The position numbers and the translations under genes were made by a program. Shown one piece after another: positions 18,985 through 27,202 of a DNA stretch of 64,000 bases (position 1 is its first letter; every line of letters starts with the position of its first letter). The stretch covers positions 558,001-622,000 of the forward strand of contig CBDAOL010000011.1 of NCBI GenBank assembly GCA_965198045.1, given 5' to 3'. The stretch is from CBDDEC01 sp965198045. GTDB taxonomy: Bacteria; Chloroflexota; Dehalococcoidia; UBA2979. The notes under the pieces were generated by a model that saw only the letters and a list, made by a program, of their open reading frames with translations, made no database searches and was not told where the DNA came from.

Positions 18985-19628
18985 GACTCGCCCTCGACGG
19001 GCGCGCCCAGCGGCAGATGCTCCAGCAACGCCGTCGTCGCCTCGCCGAGGCGTGCCGCGACCTGATCGAGGTCGGCGAGCGTGTCCACGTCGACACGCAG
19101 CGAGGGTGGCGTCAGCTCAATGAGCGCCACGCCCGCCTCAGCGGCCGCCTCACGGTGGCGTTCGGCCGACCGTTCGCCGAAGCGCGGCGCGATCACGTCC
19201 AGCGGCCGCAACCCCACTGCGATCGTGCCCCCGTCGTTCGCCGGCACGAGCAGCACCCCGGGCGCCGAGAGGCCATCGAGGACGCTCGCGAGGTCCTCGG
19301 CGCTGGCGTGTGGCAGATCGCCGGGAAGCAGCAGCGCCGCCCCCGCTCCCTCGGCCGCGGCTAAGGCAGCGAGGAATGCGGCGTTCAGCCCCTCGCCCGG
19401 GTCGCCGACCAGCTCGGCGTCGTGCGTTGCCGCCACCGGCCCGTAGGCTGCGTCCGGCGAGACGACGAGGATCGGACCCTCGTGTGTTCGTCGCAGCGCG
19501 GCCAGCAGATCGTCGAGCATCGCGATCACCAGCGACTGGCGCGCGCCCGGGTCCAACTGCTCGCCCAGGCGGCTCTTGGCGCTGCTCACGTCGCGCACGG
19601 CGATGACGACGGCGATGTCCGTGCTCAC
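18981..19628 (-). CDS. cofC: Phosphoenolpyruvate / 2-phospholactate guanylyltransferase
   Basis: Activates a phospho-three-carbon acid with GTP for F420 synthesis; bacterial homologues (FbiD) have been shown to prefer phosphoenolpyruvate. A nucleotidyltransferase fold is suggested by VIAVRDVSSAKSRLG (normally with a conserved Lys as here), PGDLPHAS and VDVDTLADLD. Length of 215 fits. It is coupled to cofD upstream and to the nitroreductase downstream by 4-nt overlaps. Confidence 0.9.
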   Translation of the reverse strand: MSTDIAVVIAVRDVSSAKSRLGEQLDPGARQSLVIAMLDDLLAALRRTHEGPILVVSPDAAYGPVAATHDAELVGDPGEGLNAAFLAALAAAEGAGAALLLPGDLPHASAEDLASVLDGLSAPGVLLVPANDGGTIAVGLRPLDVIAPRFGERSAERHREAAAEAGVALIELTPPSLRVDVDTLADLDQVAARLGEATTALLEHLPLGAPVEGES

Positions 19629-20608
19629 GCCGTTCGCTCCGCCGTCACCTCGACGCCTGCAGCGCCGAGGACGTTCGCCGCGACGCGCCGCCGGCCCTCC
19701 TCGCCGACCATCATCGTGTCCGCGACGACGGCGGCGATCCCCAGCGCCTCGACATCGCCGGCCAGCGCCGCATCCCGGTCGTCGAGGACGTAGCGATCGA
19801 TCCAGCCTTTGTACAGCCGTGCGACGCCGAGGGCGGACACCTCGTGGCCGAGCGCCGCAAGCATGTCGGCCGCGGGGCCCTTGATCGCCTCACCGCCCAC
19901 GATCGGCGAAACCGCTACCCGTGCTGCGCCCGTCGACGCGAGCGCATCGGGCACACCAGCGACGCGCAGCAGCGGTTCGATCGAGACGAACGGGTTGCTG
20001 GGAGCCACGATCACCACATCCGCCTCGGCAATGGCCTCCAGCACCCCCGGCGCCGGCTGCGCCGTGCCCTCGCCGGGGAAGCGAAACCCGAGGACCCGAT
20101 CCTGTGCCCGCCGTTGCACGAAGTACACCTGGAACGGCAGCTCGCCGTCCTCGGTCTCGACCATCGTCGGATGCGCGTCGTTGGTGACGGGCAGGACCCG
20201 CGTCGCGACGCCACGCACAGCGCAGAGGTGCGCCGTTGCCTCGCTCAGTGTGCCGCCCGAGGCGAGTACGTCGTTGCGCAGCAGGTGCGTCGCCAGGTCG
20301 CGATCGCCGATCGTGAACCACTCGCCGTCATCGAGGCTGCGCAGCTCGTCGAGCGTCGTCCGGCTGTCGCCGTCGATGCCCCAGCCGAACTCGCCTTCGA
20401 TACCGGCGAGGGTGTAGACGACCGTGTCGATGTCCGGGGATACGTGGAGCCCATGCCACTGCAGGTCGTCGCCCACGTTGCAGATCGCCGTGATCGTGCG
20501 TGGGTCGACGATCTGGGCGAGGCCGGCGAGGAAGCGCGCGGCGCCGACACCGCCCGCGAGCACGGTGATCGCGGGCGAGCCGCTCGAGGGGGAGACGGGC
20601 GTGGTCAT
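19625..20608 (-). CDS. cofD: 2-phospho-L-lactate / enolpyruvyl transferase CofD (FbiA)
   Basis: Joins Fo to the activated three-carbon unit to give F420-0 or its dehydro form. The N-terminal LAGGVGAARFLAGL and CNVGDD are CofD signatures; PSNPFVSIEP and SPIVGG follow. 327 residues is usual. First of the cofD-cofC-nitroreductase trio. The window lacks cofG/H and cofE. Confidence 0.94.
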   Translation of the reverse strand: MTTPVSPSSGSPAITVLAGGVGAARFLAGLAQIVDPRTITAICNVGDDLQWHGLHVSPDIDTVVYTLAGIEGEFGWGIDGDSRTTLDELRSLDDGEWFTIGDRDLATHLLRNDVLASGGTLSEATAHLCAVRGVATRVLPVTNDAHPTMVETEDGELPFQVYFVQRRAQDRVLGFRFPGEGTAQPAPGVLEAIAEADVVIVAPSNPFVSIEPLLRVAGVPDALASTGAARVAVSPIVGGEAIKGPAADMLAALGHEVSALGVARLYKGWIDRYVLDDRDAALAGDVEALGIAAVVADTMMVGEEGRRRVAANVLGAAGVEVTAERTA

Positions 20609-20617
20609 GACGGAATG

Positions 20618-21088
20618 CTACCCGCCCGCGCGAGGTTCGAGGCGCTCGCCGGTCATCGCCTGACCACCGTCTAGCTGCACCTCCCGCCCATCCAGCTGCG
20701 CGTGCAGCACTGCGGCGCTGGCAAACCCTCGATTGATCGCCATGAGTGCGCCGTCGCGGCCGTACACTGCGGTCGTAGGGACCGACAGCACACTGAACTC
20801 GGCGGCCAGCTCGCGCTCCTCGACGGCGTCGTGCGTCTCGAGCCGAAGCGCCGGCACCTCGTCGAGGACGGCGTCGAGCGCCGGCTCCTGCTGCGCCCGG
20901 CAGACGACGCAAGTGCTGGTCGTGAAGTAGACGATGCGCGGCCCCTCGCCGTCGTTGGCAGCGTTCGCAGCGGCGTTGAGCCGTGCGATCAGCCGCGCGT
21001 CACGGCGACGCAGCGCGAGTCGCACGAGGGCGATCGCACCGGCGATGGCGACGATCAGCGTGCCAGCGATGAGCAACCGTTCAGGCAT
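20618..21088 (-). CDS. Membrane-anchored thioredoxin-like protein
   Basis: One N-terminal membrane segment (about residues 5-25), then a thioredoxin-like domain whose redox motif is C60-V-V-C63 and whose cis-Pro lies in SVPTTAVYG. It probably faces outside the membrane. It follows a DUF4395 membrane protein by 6 bp; that pairing recurs in bacteria and suggests a redox relay. Confidence 0.8.
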   Translation of the reverse strand: MPERLLIAGTLIVAIAGAIALVRLALRRRDARLIARLNAAANAANDGEGPRIVYFTTSTCVVCRAQQEPALDAVLDEVPALRLETHDAVEERELAAEFSVLSVPTTAVYGRDGALMAINRGFASAAVLHAQLDGREVQLDGGQAMTGERLEPRAGG

Positions 21089-21094
21089 TCGAGG

Positions 21095-21568
21095 TCAGCG
21101 CTGGACGCGGCTGCTCGCGATCGAGGCCGGGAGCAGGCCAACGCGGTCGAGCTGGAAGTAGACGAAGCAGCCCGCGCAGAACTGGACGGTGAGGTTGATG
21201 AAGGCCAGCGCAGTCACAATCCAGTTGAGCACCCAGCCGAGGCCGCTCGCACCGCCGAACAGCGCGGCCGCAGCGCCAAACAGGAACACAGCGCCCACCG
21301 CCTGCGCGAATTCGTGCGGCATCGGGTCCTCGAACTCTGGTGCGGCGGCCAGCAGGCCGGCAGGCAGCAGGATCTTGCGGTGAAACTGCTTGAACAGCGC
21401 CAGCGGCCGGTAGATCGTGCCCACGGCGAGGACGAGGCCAGTGCCGAGGACGATCCAGCGCCCCACGTCGTCGCCAAGGACAAACGCGAGCACGGTGAAC
21501 CCGACGATGAACGCCTGGTTGGTCCGCAACGTATTGCGGTCGATCCGCAGTGTGGAGGGTTCGTTCAT
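21095..21568 (-). CDS. DUF4395 membrane protein
   Basis: 157 residues with about four membrane helices. NQAFIVGFTVLAF at the start and the CAGCF cysteine pair in the last helix are features of DUF4395. Function is unknown. Its position immediately before a CxxC thioredoxin suggests it supplies or receives electrons via the cysteine pair. Confidence 0.8.
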   Translation of the reverse strand: MNEPSTLRIDRNTLRTNQAFIVGFTVLAFVLGDDVGRWIVLGTGLVLAVGTIYRPLALFKQFHRKILLPAGLLAAAPEFEDPMPHEFAQAVGAVFLFGAAAALFGGASGLGWVLNWIVTALAFINLTVQFCAGCFVYFQLDRVGLLPASIASSRVQR

Positions 21569-21613
21569 GGCGTCTCAGGTCGCTGCCGCGCGTGCGGTCC
21601 GCTCCGTGTATCG

Positions 21614-21622
21614 ATCGTAGCA
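21614..21622 (-). promoter_or_regulatory. Extended -10 promoter of the DUF4395 gene
   Basis: On the minus strand TGC precedes TACGAT. The identical nonamer TGCTACGAT precedes ftsH. It predicts a leader of about 40 nt before the DUF4395 ATG. Confidence 0.5.
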
Positions 21623-21653
21623 CCGCGGGAGCGTCGTCCCGCCCGATCGCCGG

Positions 21654-22544
21654 TCACGCGGCGGGCGCGTCCTCCTCGGCGCGCACGCGCTCAAGGGCCG
21701 CCATCGCCACCTGGATGTGCTCGTCCTCGGGCTCTCGCGTCGTGAGGTGCTGCAGCGCGATGTTGCCCGCGAAGAGCCAGCGCACGACCGGCCAGTCCTG
21801 GTGGAACCCGGCGAAGCGGATCGCTTCATAGGAGATCGCAGCCACCACCGGCACGAACACGATGCGGGACGCGAAGCGCCACCACAGCGGCTCGGTTCCC
21901 GCTACCGCGAACACGAAGATCGCCACGATTGCCACGGTCAACAGGAACGAGGTGCCGCACCTCGGATGCTCCTTCGCGAAGCGACGGATCGAGGGCACGG
22001 TGAGTTCGTGCCCTTGCTCGAACGCCAGGATCGTCATGTGCTCGGCGCCGTGGTATTGGAAGACGCGTCGCACGTCCTTCGCGCGACCGATCGCCCAGAT
22101 GTAGCCCAGCAGCAGCACGATGCGGATGCCGCCCTCGATGACCACCGAGATCCACGCCGCGCCCACGATTGAGTCGAGCCACGCCGTCGCCAGGACCGGA
22201 CCGACGAAAAAGATGCCCACCCCGACCCCCAGGGTGAGGATCAAGATCAGCCACTCGATGACGCCGAGGGGAGTCGCTTCGCCATCGTCATCGACCTCGT
22301 CGGCCGCGACCGCCGCCGACCAGGCCAGCGCGCGGAACCCCAGCGCCAACGTCTCCCACAGCACGAGCACGCCTCGCAACAGCGGCAACCGGCGGACCGT
22401 TCCGGTGTAGACACCGCCGAGGCGTTCGCCGCGTGTCGTGATACTGCCGTCGGGCTTGCGCGCGGCGACCGCCATCGACCGCGGCCCGCGCACCATTACG
22501 CCCTCGATCACTGCCTGACCGCCGTACGTGGCTTGCTCGCTCAT
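21654..22544 (-). CDS. DUF1385 (YqhQ-type) membrane protein
   Basis: Begins with the family hallmark YGGQAVIEGVMVRGP and contains YHGAEHMTILAFEQG and HPRCGTSFLLTVA, with about five membrane segments. A widespread family of unsettled function. A TACGCT hexamer ends 6 nt before the ATG, so the transcript may be leaderless. Confidence 0.88.
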   Translation of the reverse strand: MSEQATYGGQAVIEGVMVRGPRSMAVAARKPDGSITTRGERLGGVYTGTVRRLPLLRGVLVLWETLALGFRALAWSAAVAADEVDDDGEATPLGVIEWLILILTLGVGVGIFFVGPVLATAWLDSIVGAAWISVVIEGGIRIVLLLGYIWAIGRAKDVRRVFQYHGAEHMTILAFEQGHELTVPSIRRFAKEHPRCGTSFLLTVAIVAIFVFAVAGTEPLWWRFASRIVFVPVVAAISYEAIRFAGFHQDWPVVRWLFAGNIALQHLTTREPEDEHIQVAMAALERVRAEEDAPAA

Positions 22545-22550
22545 GTACCA

Positions 22551-22556
22551 AGCGTA
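22551..22556 (-). promoter_or_regulatory. Candidate -10 of the DUF1385 gene (leaderless)
   Basis: TACGCT lies 6 nt upstream of the ATG on the minus strand, as at several other genes here. No clear -35. Confidence 0.4.
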
Positions 22557-22599
22557 CGAAGCGCCGCGCCAACGAACGAGGCGTGCGCAGCCCGAGAGG

Positions 22600-22812
22600 T
22601 CAGTCGCGCGTGGAGGTGCCGACGTAGATGGCGAACGTGACGCCGATGATGGCGAGCATCCACATGCCGGCCTTGGCGTAGCTCTCGATCGTCTGCTCAG
22701 CGCTCGAGGCGTCGCCGGCGGTGGTGGTCGTGTTAATGGCGATGACGAGCAGCAGCACCACGGTGACCGCCGCTGCCCCCATGCGGATCAGATCGCGCTG
22801 TCTTCGTGACAC
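22600..22812 (-). CDS. Small two-helix membrane protein, unknown
   Basis: 70 residues from a GTG start, with hydrophobic segments at about 12-27 and 49-64 and a Thr-rich loop between. It lies between rpmE and the DUF1385 gene on the same strand. I recognise no family. Confidence 0.55.
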   Translation of the reverse strand: MSRRQRDLIRMGAAAVTVVLLLVIAINTTTTAGDASSAEQTIESYAKAGMWMLAIIGVTFAIYVGTSTRD

Positions 22813-22855
22813 GGACTCACTGCCTTACCCGGCGTGGCCCAGAAGCGGGGATAGG

Positions 22856-23152
22856 CTAGCTGCTAGCCTCCGCGGTCTCGGCCTCGGCCTCTGCGCTCAC
22901 CTCGTCCGCCTCCTTGGAGGTGGACTCGTCCGAGCTGGTCTCGGTCTCCTGCTGAGCGTTGGCGTAGCGGCGGCGGAAGCGCTCGACGCGGCCCGCGGTG
23001 TCGACGATGCGCTGCTCGCCCGTGAAGAACGGGTGGCAGTTGGAGCACACGTCGACGTGGATCTCCGGCTTCGTCGAACGTGTCGTCCACGTGTTCCCGC
23101 AGGCACACGTGATCACGGACTCGCCGTACTCGGCATGGATATCTGCCTTCAT
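22856..23152 (-). CDS. rpmE: 50S ribosomal protein bL31 (zinc-binding type)
   Basis: Large-subunit protein of the inter-subunit bridge. CACGNTW and CSNCHPF supply the zinc cysteines of the C+ form, and FTGEQRIVDTAGRVERFRRRY is the conserved core. 98 residues because of an acidic Glu/Ala/Ser tail of about 30. It follows rplU and rpmA on the same strand. Confidence 0.96.
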   Translation of the reverse strand: MKADIHAEYGESVITCACGNTWTTRSTKPEIHVDVCSNCHPFFTGEQRIVDTAGRVERFRRRYANAQQETETSSDESTSKEADEVSAEAEAETAEASS

Positions 23153-23180
23153 CGTCGTTCCTGTGTGTCCGCGAGGACTG

Positions 23181-23444
23181 TTAGGCCTCGGTCGGGATGA
23201 TGGAAACCTGCTTGCGACGCCCCTTGGCGTACGGCGAGAACTTGACCGTGCCCGGCACCTGCGCCCATAGCGTGTGGTCGCGCCCGACCTTCACGTTCTC
23301 GCCGGGGTGGAACCGAGTCCCGCGCTGCCGCACGAGGATGGAACCGGCCGTCACGAGCTGCCCATCGAAGCGCTTCACACCGAGGCGCTTCGAGTTGGAG
23401 TCGCGACCGTTGCGGGTCGATCCACCGGATTTCTTGTGCGCCAT
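23181..23444 (-). CDS. rpmA: 50S ribosomal protein bL27
   Basis: The N-terminus reaches the peptidyl-transferase centre. MAHKKSGGSTRNGRDSNSKR starts directly, without the cleavable extension found in Firmicutes; GSILVRQRG and the GENV motif follow. 87 residues, between rplU and rpmE. Confidence 0.97.
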   Translation of the reverse strand: MAHKKSGGSTRNGRDSNSKRLGVKRFDGQLVTAGSILVRQRGTRFHPGENVKVGRDHTLWAQVPGTVKFSPYAKGRRKQVSIIPTEA

Positions 23445-23465
23445 GCTGGGTCCTTGCTGTCGGCG

Positions 23466-23780
23466 CTAGCCGGCGCTGATGCCGGTGATCAGCAGCCGCG
23501 TTCGGTGCTGACGGTGGCCACGGTGCGTGCGCTGGCGCGTCTTGTTCTTGTACTTGAAGATGCGAACCTTCTTGTCGCGAAACTGCTCGTCGACGCGGGC
23601 GCTTACGGAGGCCCCCTCGACGAGGGGTGAGCCGACCGTGGTCGCGTCGTCATTGCCGAGCAACAGCACTTCGTCCAGTGTTACATCGTCGCCTTCGGCG
23701 GCGTCGAGACGCTCGACGGCGATGCGATCGCCCTCGCGCACGCGATACTGTTTGCCGCCCGTTCGGACGATGGCATACAT
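23466..23780 (-). CDS. rplU: 50S ribosomal protein bL21
   Basis: Starts MYAIVRTGGKQYRV and ends with the basic block YKNKTRQRTHRGHRQHRT typical of bL21. The ATG at 23780 gives the usual length of 104; the longer open frame upstream is not used. First gene of rplU-rpmA-rpmE. Confidence 0.97.
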   Translation of the reverse strand: MYAIVRTGGKQYRVREGDRIAVERLDAAEGDDVTLDEVLLLGNDDATTVGSPLVEGASVSARVDEQFRDKKVRIFKYKNKTRQRTHRGHRQHRTRLLITGISAG

Positions 23781-23808
23781 AGTCTGAATCCGTTCGTGGG
23801 TAGATTTG

Positions 23809-23817
23809 AGTGTAACA
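23809..23817 (-). promoter_or_regulatory. Extended -10 promoter of rplU-rpmA-rpmE
   Basis: TGT followed by TACACT on the minus strand predicts transcription starting about 22 nt upstream of the rplU ATG. Confidence 0.5.
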
Positions 23818-23883
23818 GGGAGCGGTGCACGATCAACGAATCGGTGCCTATCCCCCCCGGCAGAGCAACCTCGGAGGCCGATC

Positions 23884-24605
23884 CTGGACATCCTGATCGA
23901 CATCGTCACGGCTCCCTTCGATGGGCTCAACCGGCTGACGGACCAGGTCTTCCTCGCGCTCAACGACCTCTTCGATCAGTACGGCACGCCGATCGTCTTC
24001 TTCTCGGGCCTGGCCGAGGCCACCGTCGGCGTGGGCCTCGTGTTCCCCGGCGTCATCATCATGTTCCTGGGCGGCGCCTACGCGGCCGAGGGCGGCGCGT
24101 CGCTGCCCGTGGTCCTGCTCGCGGCGACCGCCGGCACCGCGCTCGGCGATGTTCTTTCCTATTCGCTCGCCGGTGGGGCAGCGGCTGGATGCTCTCGGCC
24201 CGGCTTGGGCCGTCGCTGCGCCTCGGTTCACAGCTGATCGAGGGCCGCGCGCGCTGGTTCATCCCGTTCTACCACCTGTACTCGATGACGAGGGCGGTCG
24301 GACCCTTCGGCGCGGGCGCCCTGCGTCTGCCGCTGCGCGTCTGGATGCCGCTCGACTTCCTCGGTGCTCTCATCTTCAACCTCACCTATGTCGGCGCCGG
24401 CGCCATCCTCGGCACGGCTGTCCTCGACGAGGACGGCCGGCTGGAACAACATCCGCTATTGCGGCTGGGCATCTTCATCGCCGCTGTGGCGTACTTCCTG
24501 CTGCTGCAAGCGGCGGTCCAGCGGCGCATCCGCGACATCCGCCGCACACCCGAGGTGCGACTGGATCCGCAGCCCGACGGGGAGAAGCCTCCGGTCGCGG
24601 GCTAA
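23884..24605 (+). pseudogene. DedA-family membrane protein with a one-base frameshift
   Basis: First frame: FDQYGTPIVFFSGLAEATVG, then PGVIIMFLGGAYAAEGG and GDVLSYSLA, typical of DedA/SNARE-associated proteins (polyprenyl-lipid flippases and envelope homeostasis). Second frame: RWGSGWML, IPFYHLYSMTRAVGP and two more membrane helices. The shift is at about 24168-24172 and one added base joins them (240 residues). The start is uncertain: GGAGG at 23873-23877 points to a CTG at 23884, while TTG at 23806 is the nearest conventional in-frame start. It may be a sequencing error. Confidence 0.7.
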
Positions 24606-24627
24606 CCGCGCGCGGCGACATCAACAA

Positions 24628-24657
24628 ACCGGCCGGTCAGACGACCGGCCGGTTTTT
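24628..24657. terminator. Bidirectional terminator between dedA and ftsH
   Basis: ACCGGCCGGTC and GACCGGCCGGT form an 11-bp stem with a 4-nt loop. TTTT follows on the plus strand and an A-rich run precedes it, so it serves both convergent genes. Confidence 0.85.
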
Positions 24658-24686
24658 GGTTCTTTGCTCCGACAGTGAATCGAAGG

Positions 24687-26657
24687 TCAGTCTGACGGCG
24701 GAGGTGACGCGCTCGCGTCGCCCCAGGCGATGCCCGGGCGTCCCTGTGGCGCCTCGTCCTCGTCCGGAATCTCGTCGCCGCTAGGCGCGGCCGGCGTCGA
24801 GGGCTCGTCGCTCGTCGTGATCTCGACCTCGTCGGACGGAAGCGGGCGACCCTCGGCCGGGCCGAGGATCCGCAGCAGTTCGTCGCCTTCGAGGGTCTCG
24901 ACCTCCATCAGCTTCTCGGCCAGCACGTCCATCCGCTCGCGGTGCTCAGCGATGACCGCGCGGCAGCGTTCGTGCGCCTCGTCGATCACCCGACGCACCT
25001 CGTCGTCGATCTCCTCGGCGGTGCGCTCGGAGTAGTCGCGCTCCTCGGAGATGTCGCGCCCGAGGAACACCATGGATGTGCGCCGCCCGAATGTGCGCGG
25101 CCCCAGGCGGTCACTCATGCCCCACTGCGTGACCATGTTGCGCGCGATCTGCGTGACCTTGCCGATGTCATCGTGCGCCCCGGTCGTCATCTCGCCGAAC
25201 ACCATCTCCTCAGAGACGTGCCCGCCGAGCGCGAAGACCATCATCGCCTCGTAATAGGAGCGGTCCTGCATGCGCCGGTCGTCGTCGGGCAGCGGGCGAG
25301 TGAAGCCGCCGGCCATGCCTCTCGCCACGATCGTCACCTTGTACGGGCGGTCCGCTCGAGGCGTGAAGTACGAGGCGATGGTGTGTCCGGCCTCGTGGTA
25401 GGCGACCACCTTCTTCTCGTGCGGAGTGATCACGCGCGACTTGCGCTCGGGACCCATCTGCACGCGGTCGATCGCCTCGTTGAACTCGTCCATCGCAACG
25501 CGTTTGCGGTTACGCCGCGCAGCGAGGATCGCCGCCTCGTTGACGAGGTTCGCGAGGTCGGCGCCGGAGAAGCCCGGCGTCTGCTTGGCGATCGTGTCCA
25601 GCGAGACATCTTGCTCAAGCGGCTTGCCCTTGATGTGCACGTCCAGGACCGCGCGCCGCCCCTTCACATCGGGCAGGTCGAGTGTGACCGTCCGGTCGAA
25701 GCGACCAGGGCGCAACAGCGCCGGGTCGAGCACGTCGGGACGGTTCGTCGCCGCGACCACGATCACGTTCGAGTTGCTGTCGAAGCCGTCCATCTCCACG
25801 AGGATCTGGTTCAGCGTCTGCTCCCGCTCGTCGTGCGAACCACCCAGACCCGAGCCACGCTGCCGGCCGACCGCGTCGATCTCGTCGACGAAGACGATCG
25901 CCGGCGCGTTCCGCTTAGCCTGCTCGAAGAGGTCGCGAACGCGACTTGCGCCCACGCCCACGAACATCTCGACGAACTCCGAACCGGAGATGTGGAAGAA
26001 GGGCACGCCCGCTTCGCCGGACACCGCCCGCGCGACCATGGTCTTGCCGGTACCGGGTGGTCCGACCAGCAGCACGCCGTGCGGGATGCGTGCGCCCAGG
26101 GCGGCGAACTTCTCCGGGTACTTCAGGAATTCGACGATCTCCTGGAGCTCCTGCTTGGCCTCATCCTGCCCGGCCACATCGATGAACGTCACCGTCGCCT
26201 TCTGACCGGTGAACATCTTGGCCCGACTCTTGCCGAAGGACATCGCCTGGTTATTGGCGCCGCCAGCCTGGCGCATCATGAAGATCAAGATGGCGCCGAA
26301 GATGATCAACGGCAGGAAGTTGAGCATCAGGCCGAAGATGTTGCCGAACTGACTCGGCCCTTCGACCACGATCTCGATGTCGTCGGGCACCCCGGAGTCG
26401 CGGAACAGCTCCTGGATCGAGGAGCCGCTTTCCTTGCGCGAGCGTACCGGGTCTGTGTCGCCCGTCGTGAAGACGAGCAGGTCGTCGCCACTGACCTCGA
26501 CCTTCGTGACCTCACCGGCCTTCGCCAGCGTGATCACCTCGGAGATCGCGATGTCGCGCGAGCCGCTCGAGGGCCGGAACACCATCACCACGACCAGCAC
26601 GACCGCGACGAGGATCAGCAGATAGATGAAGGAATTGCGCATCCAGCGAGAGCTCAT
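24687..26657 (-). CDS. ftsH: ATP-dependent zinc metalloprotease FtsH
   Basis: Membrane-anchored AAA+ protease for quality control. Two N-terminal membrane helices (about 8-26 and 112-130) flank an external domain. Walker A GPPGTGKT is at 199-206, followed by the second region of homology, and zinc site HEAGH at 421-425. 656 residues with a Pro/Asp/Glu-rich tail. An extended -10 lies about 70 bp upstream. Confidence 0.97.
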   Translation of the reverse strand: MSSRWMRNSFIYLLILVAVVLVVVMVFRPSSGSRDIAISEVITLAKAGEVTKVEVSGDDLLVFTTGDTDPVRSRKESGSSIQELFRDSGVPDDIEIVVEGPSQFGNIFGLMLNFLPLIIFGAILIFMMRQAGGANNQAMSFGKSRAKMFTGQKATVTFIDVAGQDEAKQELQEIVEFLKYPEKFAALGARIPHGVLLVGPPGTGKTMVARAVSGEAGVPFFHISGSEFVEMFVGVGASRVRDLFEQAKRNAPAIVFVDEIDAVGRQRGSGLGGSHDEREQTLNQILVEMDGFDSNSNVIVVAATNRPDVLDPALLRPGRFDRTVTLDLPDVKGRRAVLDVHIKGKPLEQDVSLDTIAKQTPGFSGADLANLVNEAAILAARRNRKRVAMDEFNEAIDRVQMGPERKSRVITPHEKKVVAYHEAGHTIASYFTPRADRPYKVTIVARGMAGGFTRPLPDDDRRMQDRSYYEAMMVFALGGHVSEEMVFGEMTTGAHDDIGKVTQIARNMVTQWGMSDRLGPRTFGRRTSMVFLGRDISEERDYSERTAEEIDDEVRRVIDEAHERCRAVIAEHRERMDVLAEKLMEVETLEGDELLRILGPAEGRPLPSDEVEITTSDEPSTPAAPSGDEIPDEDEAPQGRPGIAWGDASASPPPSD

Positions 26658-26724
26658 AGGGGGCCTAGCACTTCAGGTTCAGCACTCTCCGGTCGACGGG
26701 GACGCGAAGCCGGCGGTGCACGCA

Positions 26725-26733
26725 ATCGTAGCA
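26725..26733 (-). promoter_or_regulatory. Extended -10 promoter of ftsH
   Basis: TGCTACGAT on the minus strand, in a GATGCTACG context shared with the hppA and glyS upstream regions. It predicts a leader of about 60 nt. Confidence 0.55.
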
Positions 26734-26865
26734 TCGGTATCCGCTACGCCCCGGTCCAGCGAGGTCGCGCGAACCCGATTCACCTGCTTGATTGTCGTCA
26801 CCATCCAGCGGAATTACATCAGTCTCCAGGGAGATCGTGCGCAGTGGACGCACGCGACGCCTGCC

Positions 26866-27078
26866 TCAAGCCTCGGCTGCTGCTTCGTCCTCCACCTGGT
26901 CCACACGCAGCCGACCGCCGGTCGCCCAGTCGTCGATCGCGTACTCGCCGAAGAGCACGATCGTGTCATCGGGGTCGGCGTGCGCGATTTCGCTCATCGC
27001 CTCCGTGATCACACGCGCCAGCTCTCGTTTCTGCACGAGCGAACGCCCGGGCAGCATCTCGACTCTGACAATCGGCAT
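26866..27078 (-). CDS. 4-oxalocrotonate tautomerase-family enzyme
   Basis: 70 residues beginning Met-Pro, so Pro1 after Met removal can act as the catalytic base of this superfamily. VEMLPGRSLVQKRELARVIT matches the small-subunit fold. The acidic C-terminal tail is slightly long. Substrate unknown; no aromatic-degradation genes adjoin it. Confidence 0.8.
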   Translation of the reverse strand: MPIVRVEMLPGRSLVQKRELARVITEAMSEIAHADPDDTIVLFGEYAIDDWATGGRLRVDQVEDEAAAEA

Positions 27079-27167
27079 CCGCGCCTCCTCGCTGGGCCGG
27101 TTCGGCGTGGCGGATCATATGTCGGCGCGCCGTCGAGGGGCGGCCGAGCCCAGGAAGATCCGATCAC

Positions 27168-27196
27168 TTGCCCGATCGATATCGCAGGCCTAGGCT
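27168..27196 (+). promoter_or_regulatory. Promoter of rnhB, probably leaderless
   Basis: TTGCCC (27168-27173), 17-bp spacer, TAGGCT (27191-27196), then only 6 nt before the rnhB ATG. It is the best-formed of the leaderless candidates because it also has a -35. Confidence 0.5.
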
Positions 27197-27202
27197 TCAG
27201 CT

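Noticed and set aside
20615..20620. TAGCAT 6 nt before cofD as a leaderless -10
   Set aside because: It contains the stop codon of the upstream thioredoxin gene, so the TA is constrained for another reason.
24942..27008. Very long open frame antisense to ftsH
   Set aside because: His/Asp/Arg-rich shadow typical of the complement of a GC-rich gene; ftsH has all catalytic motifs.
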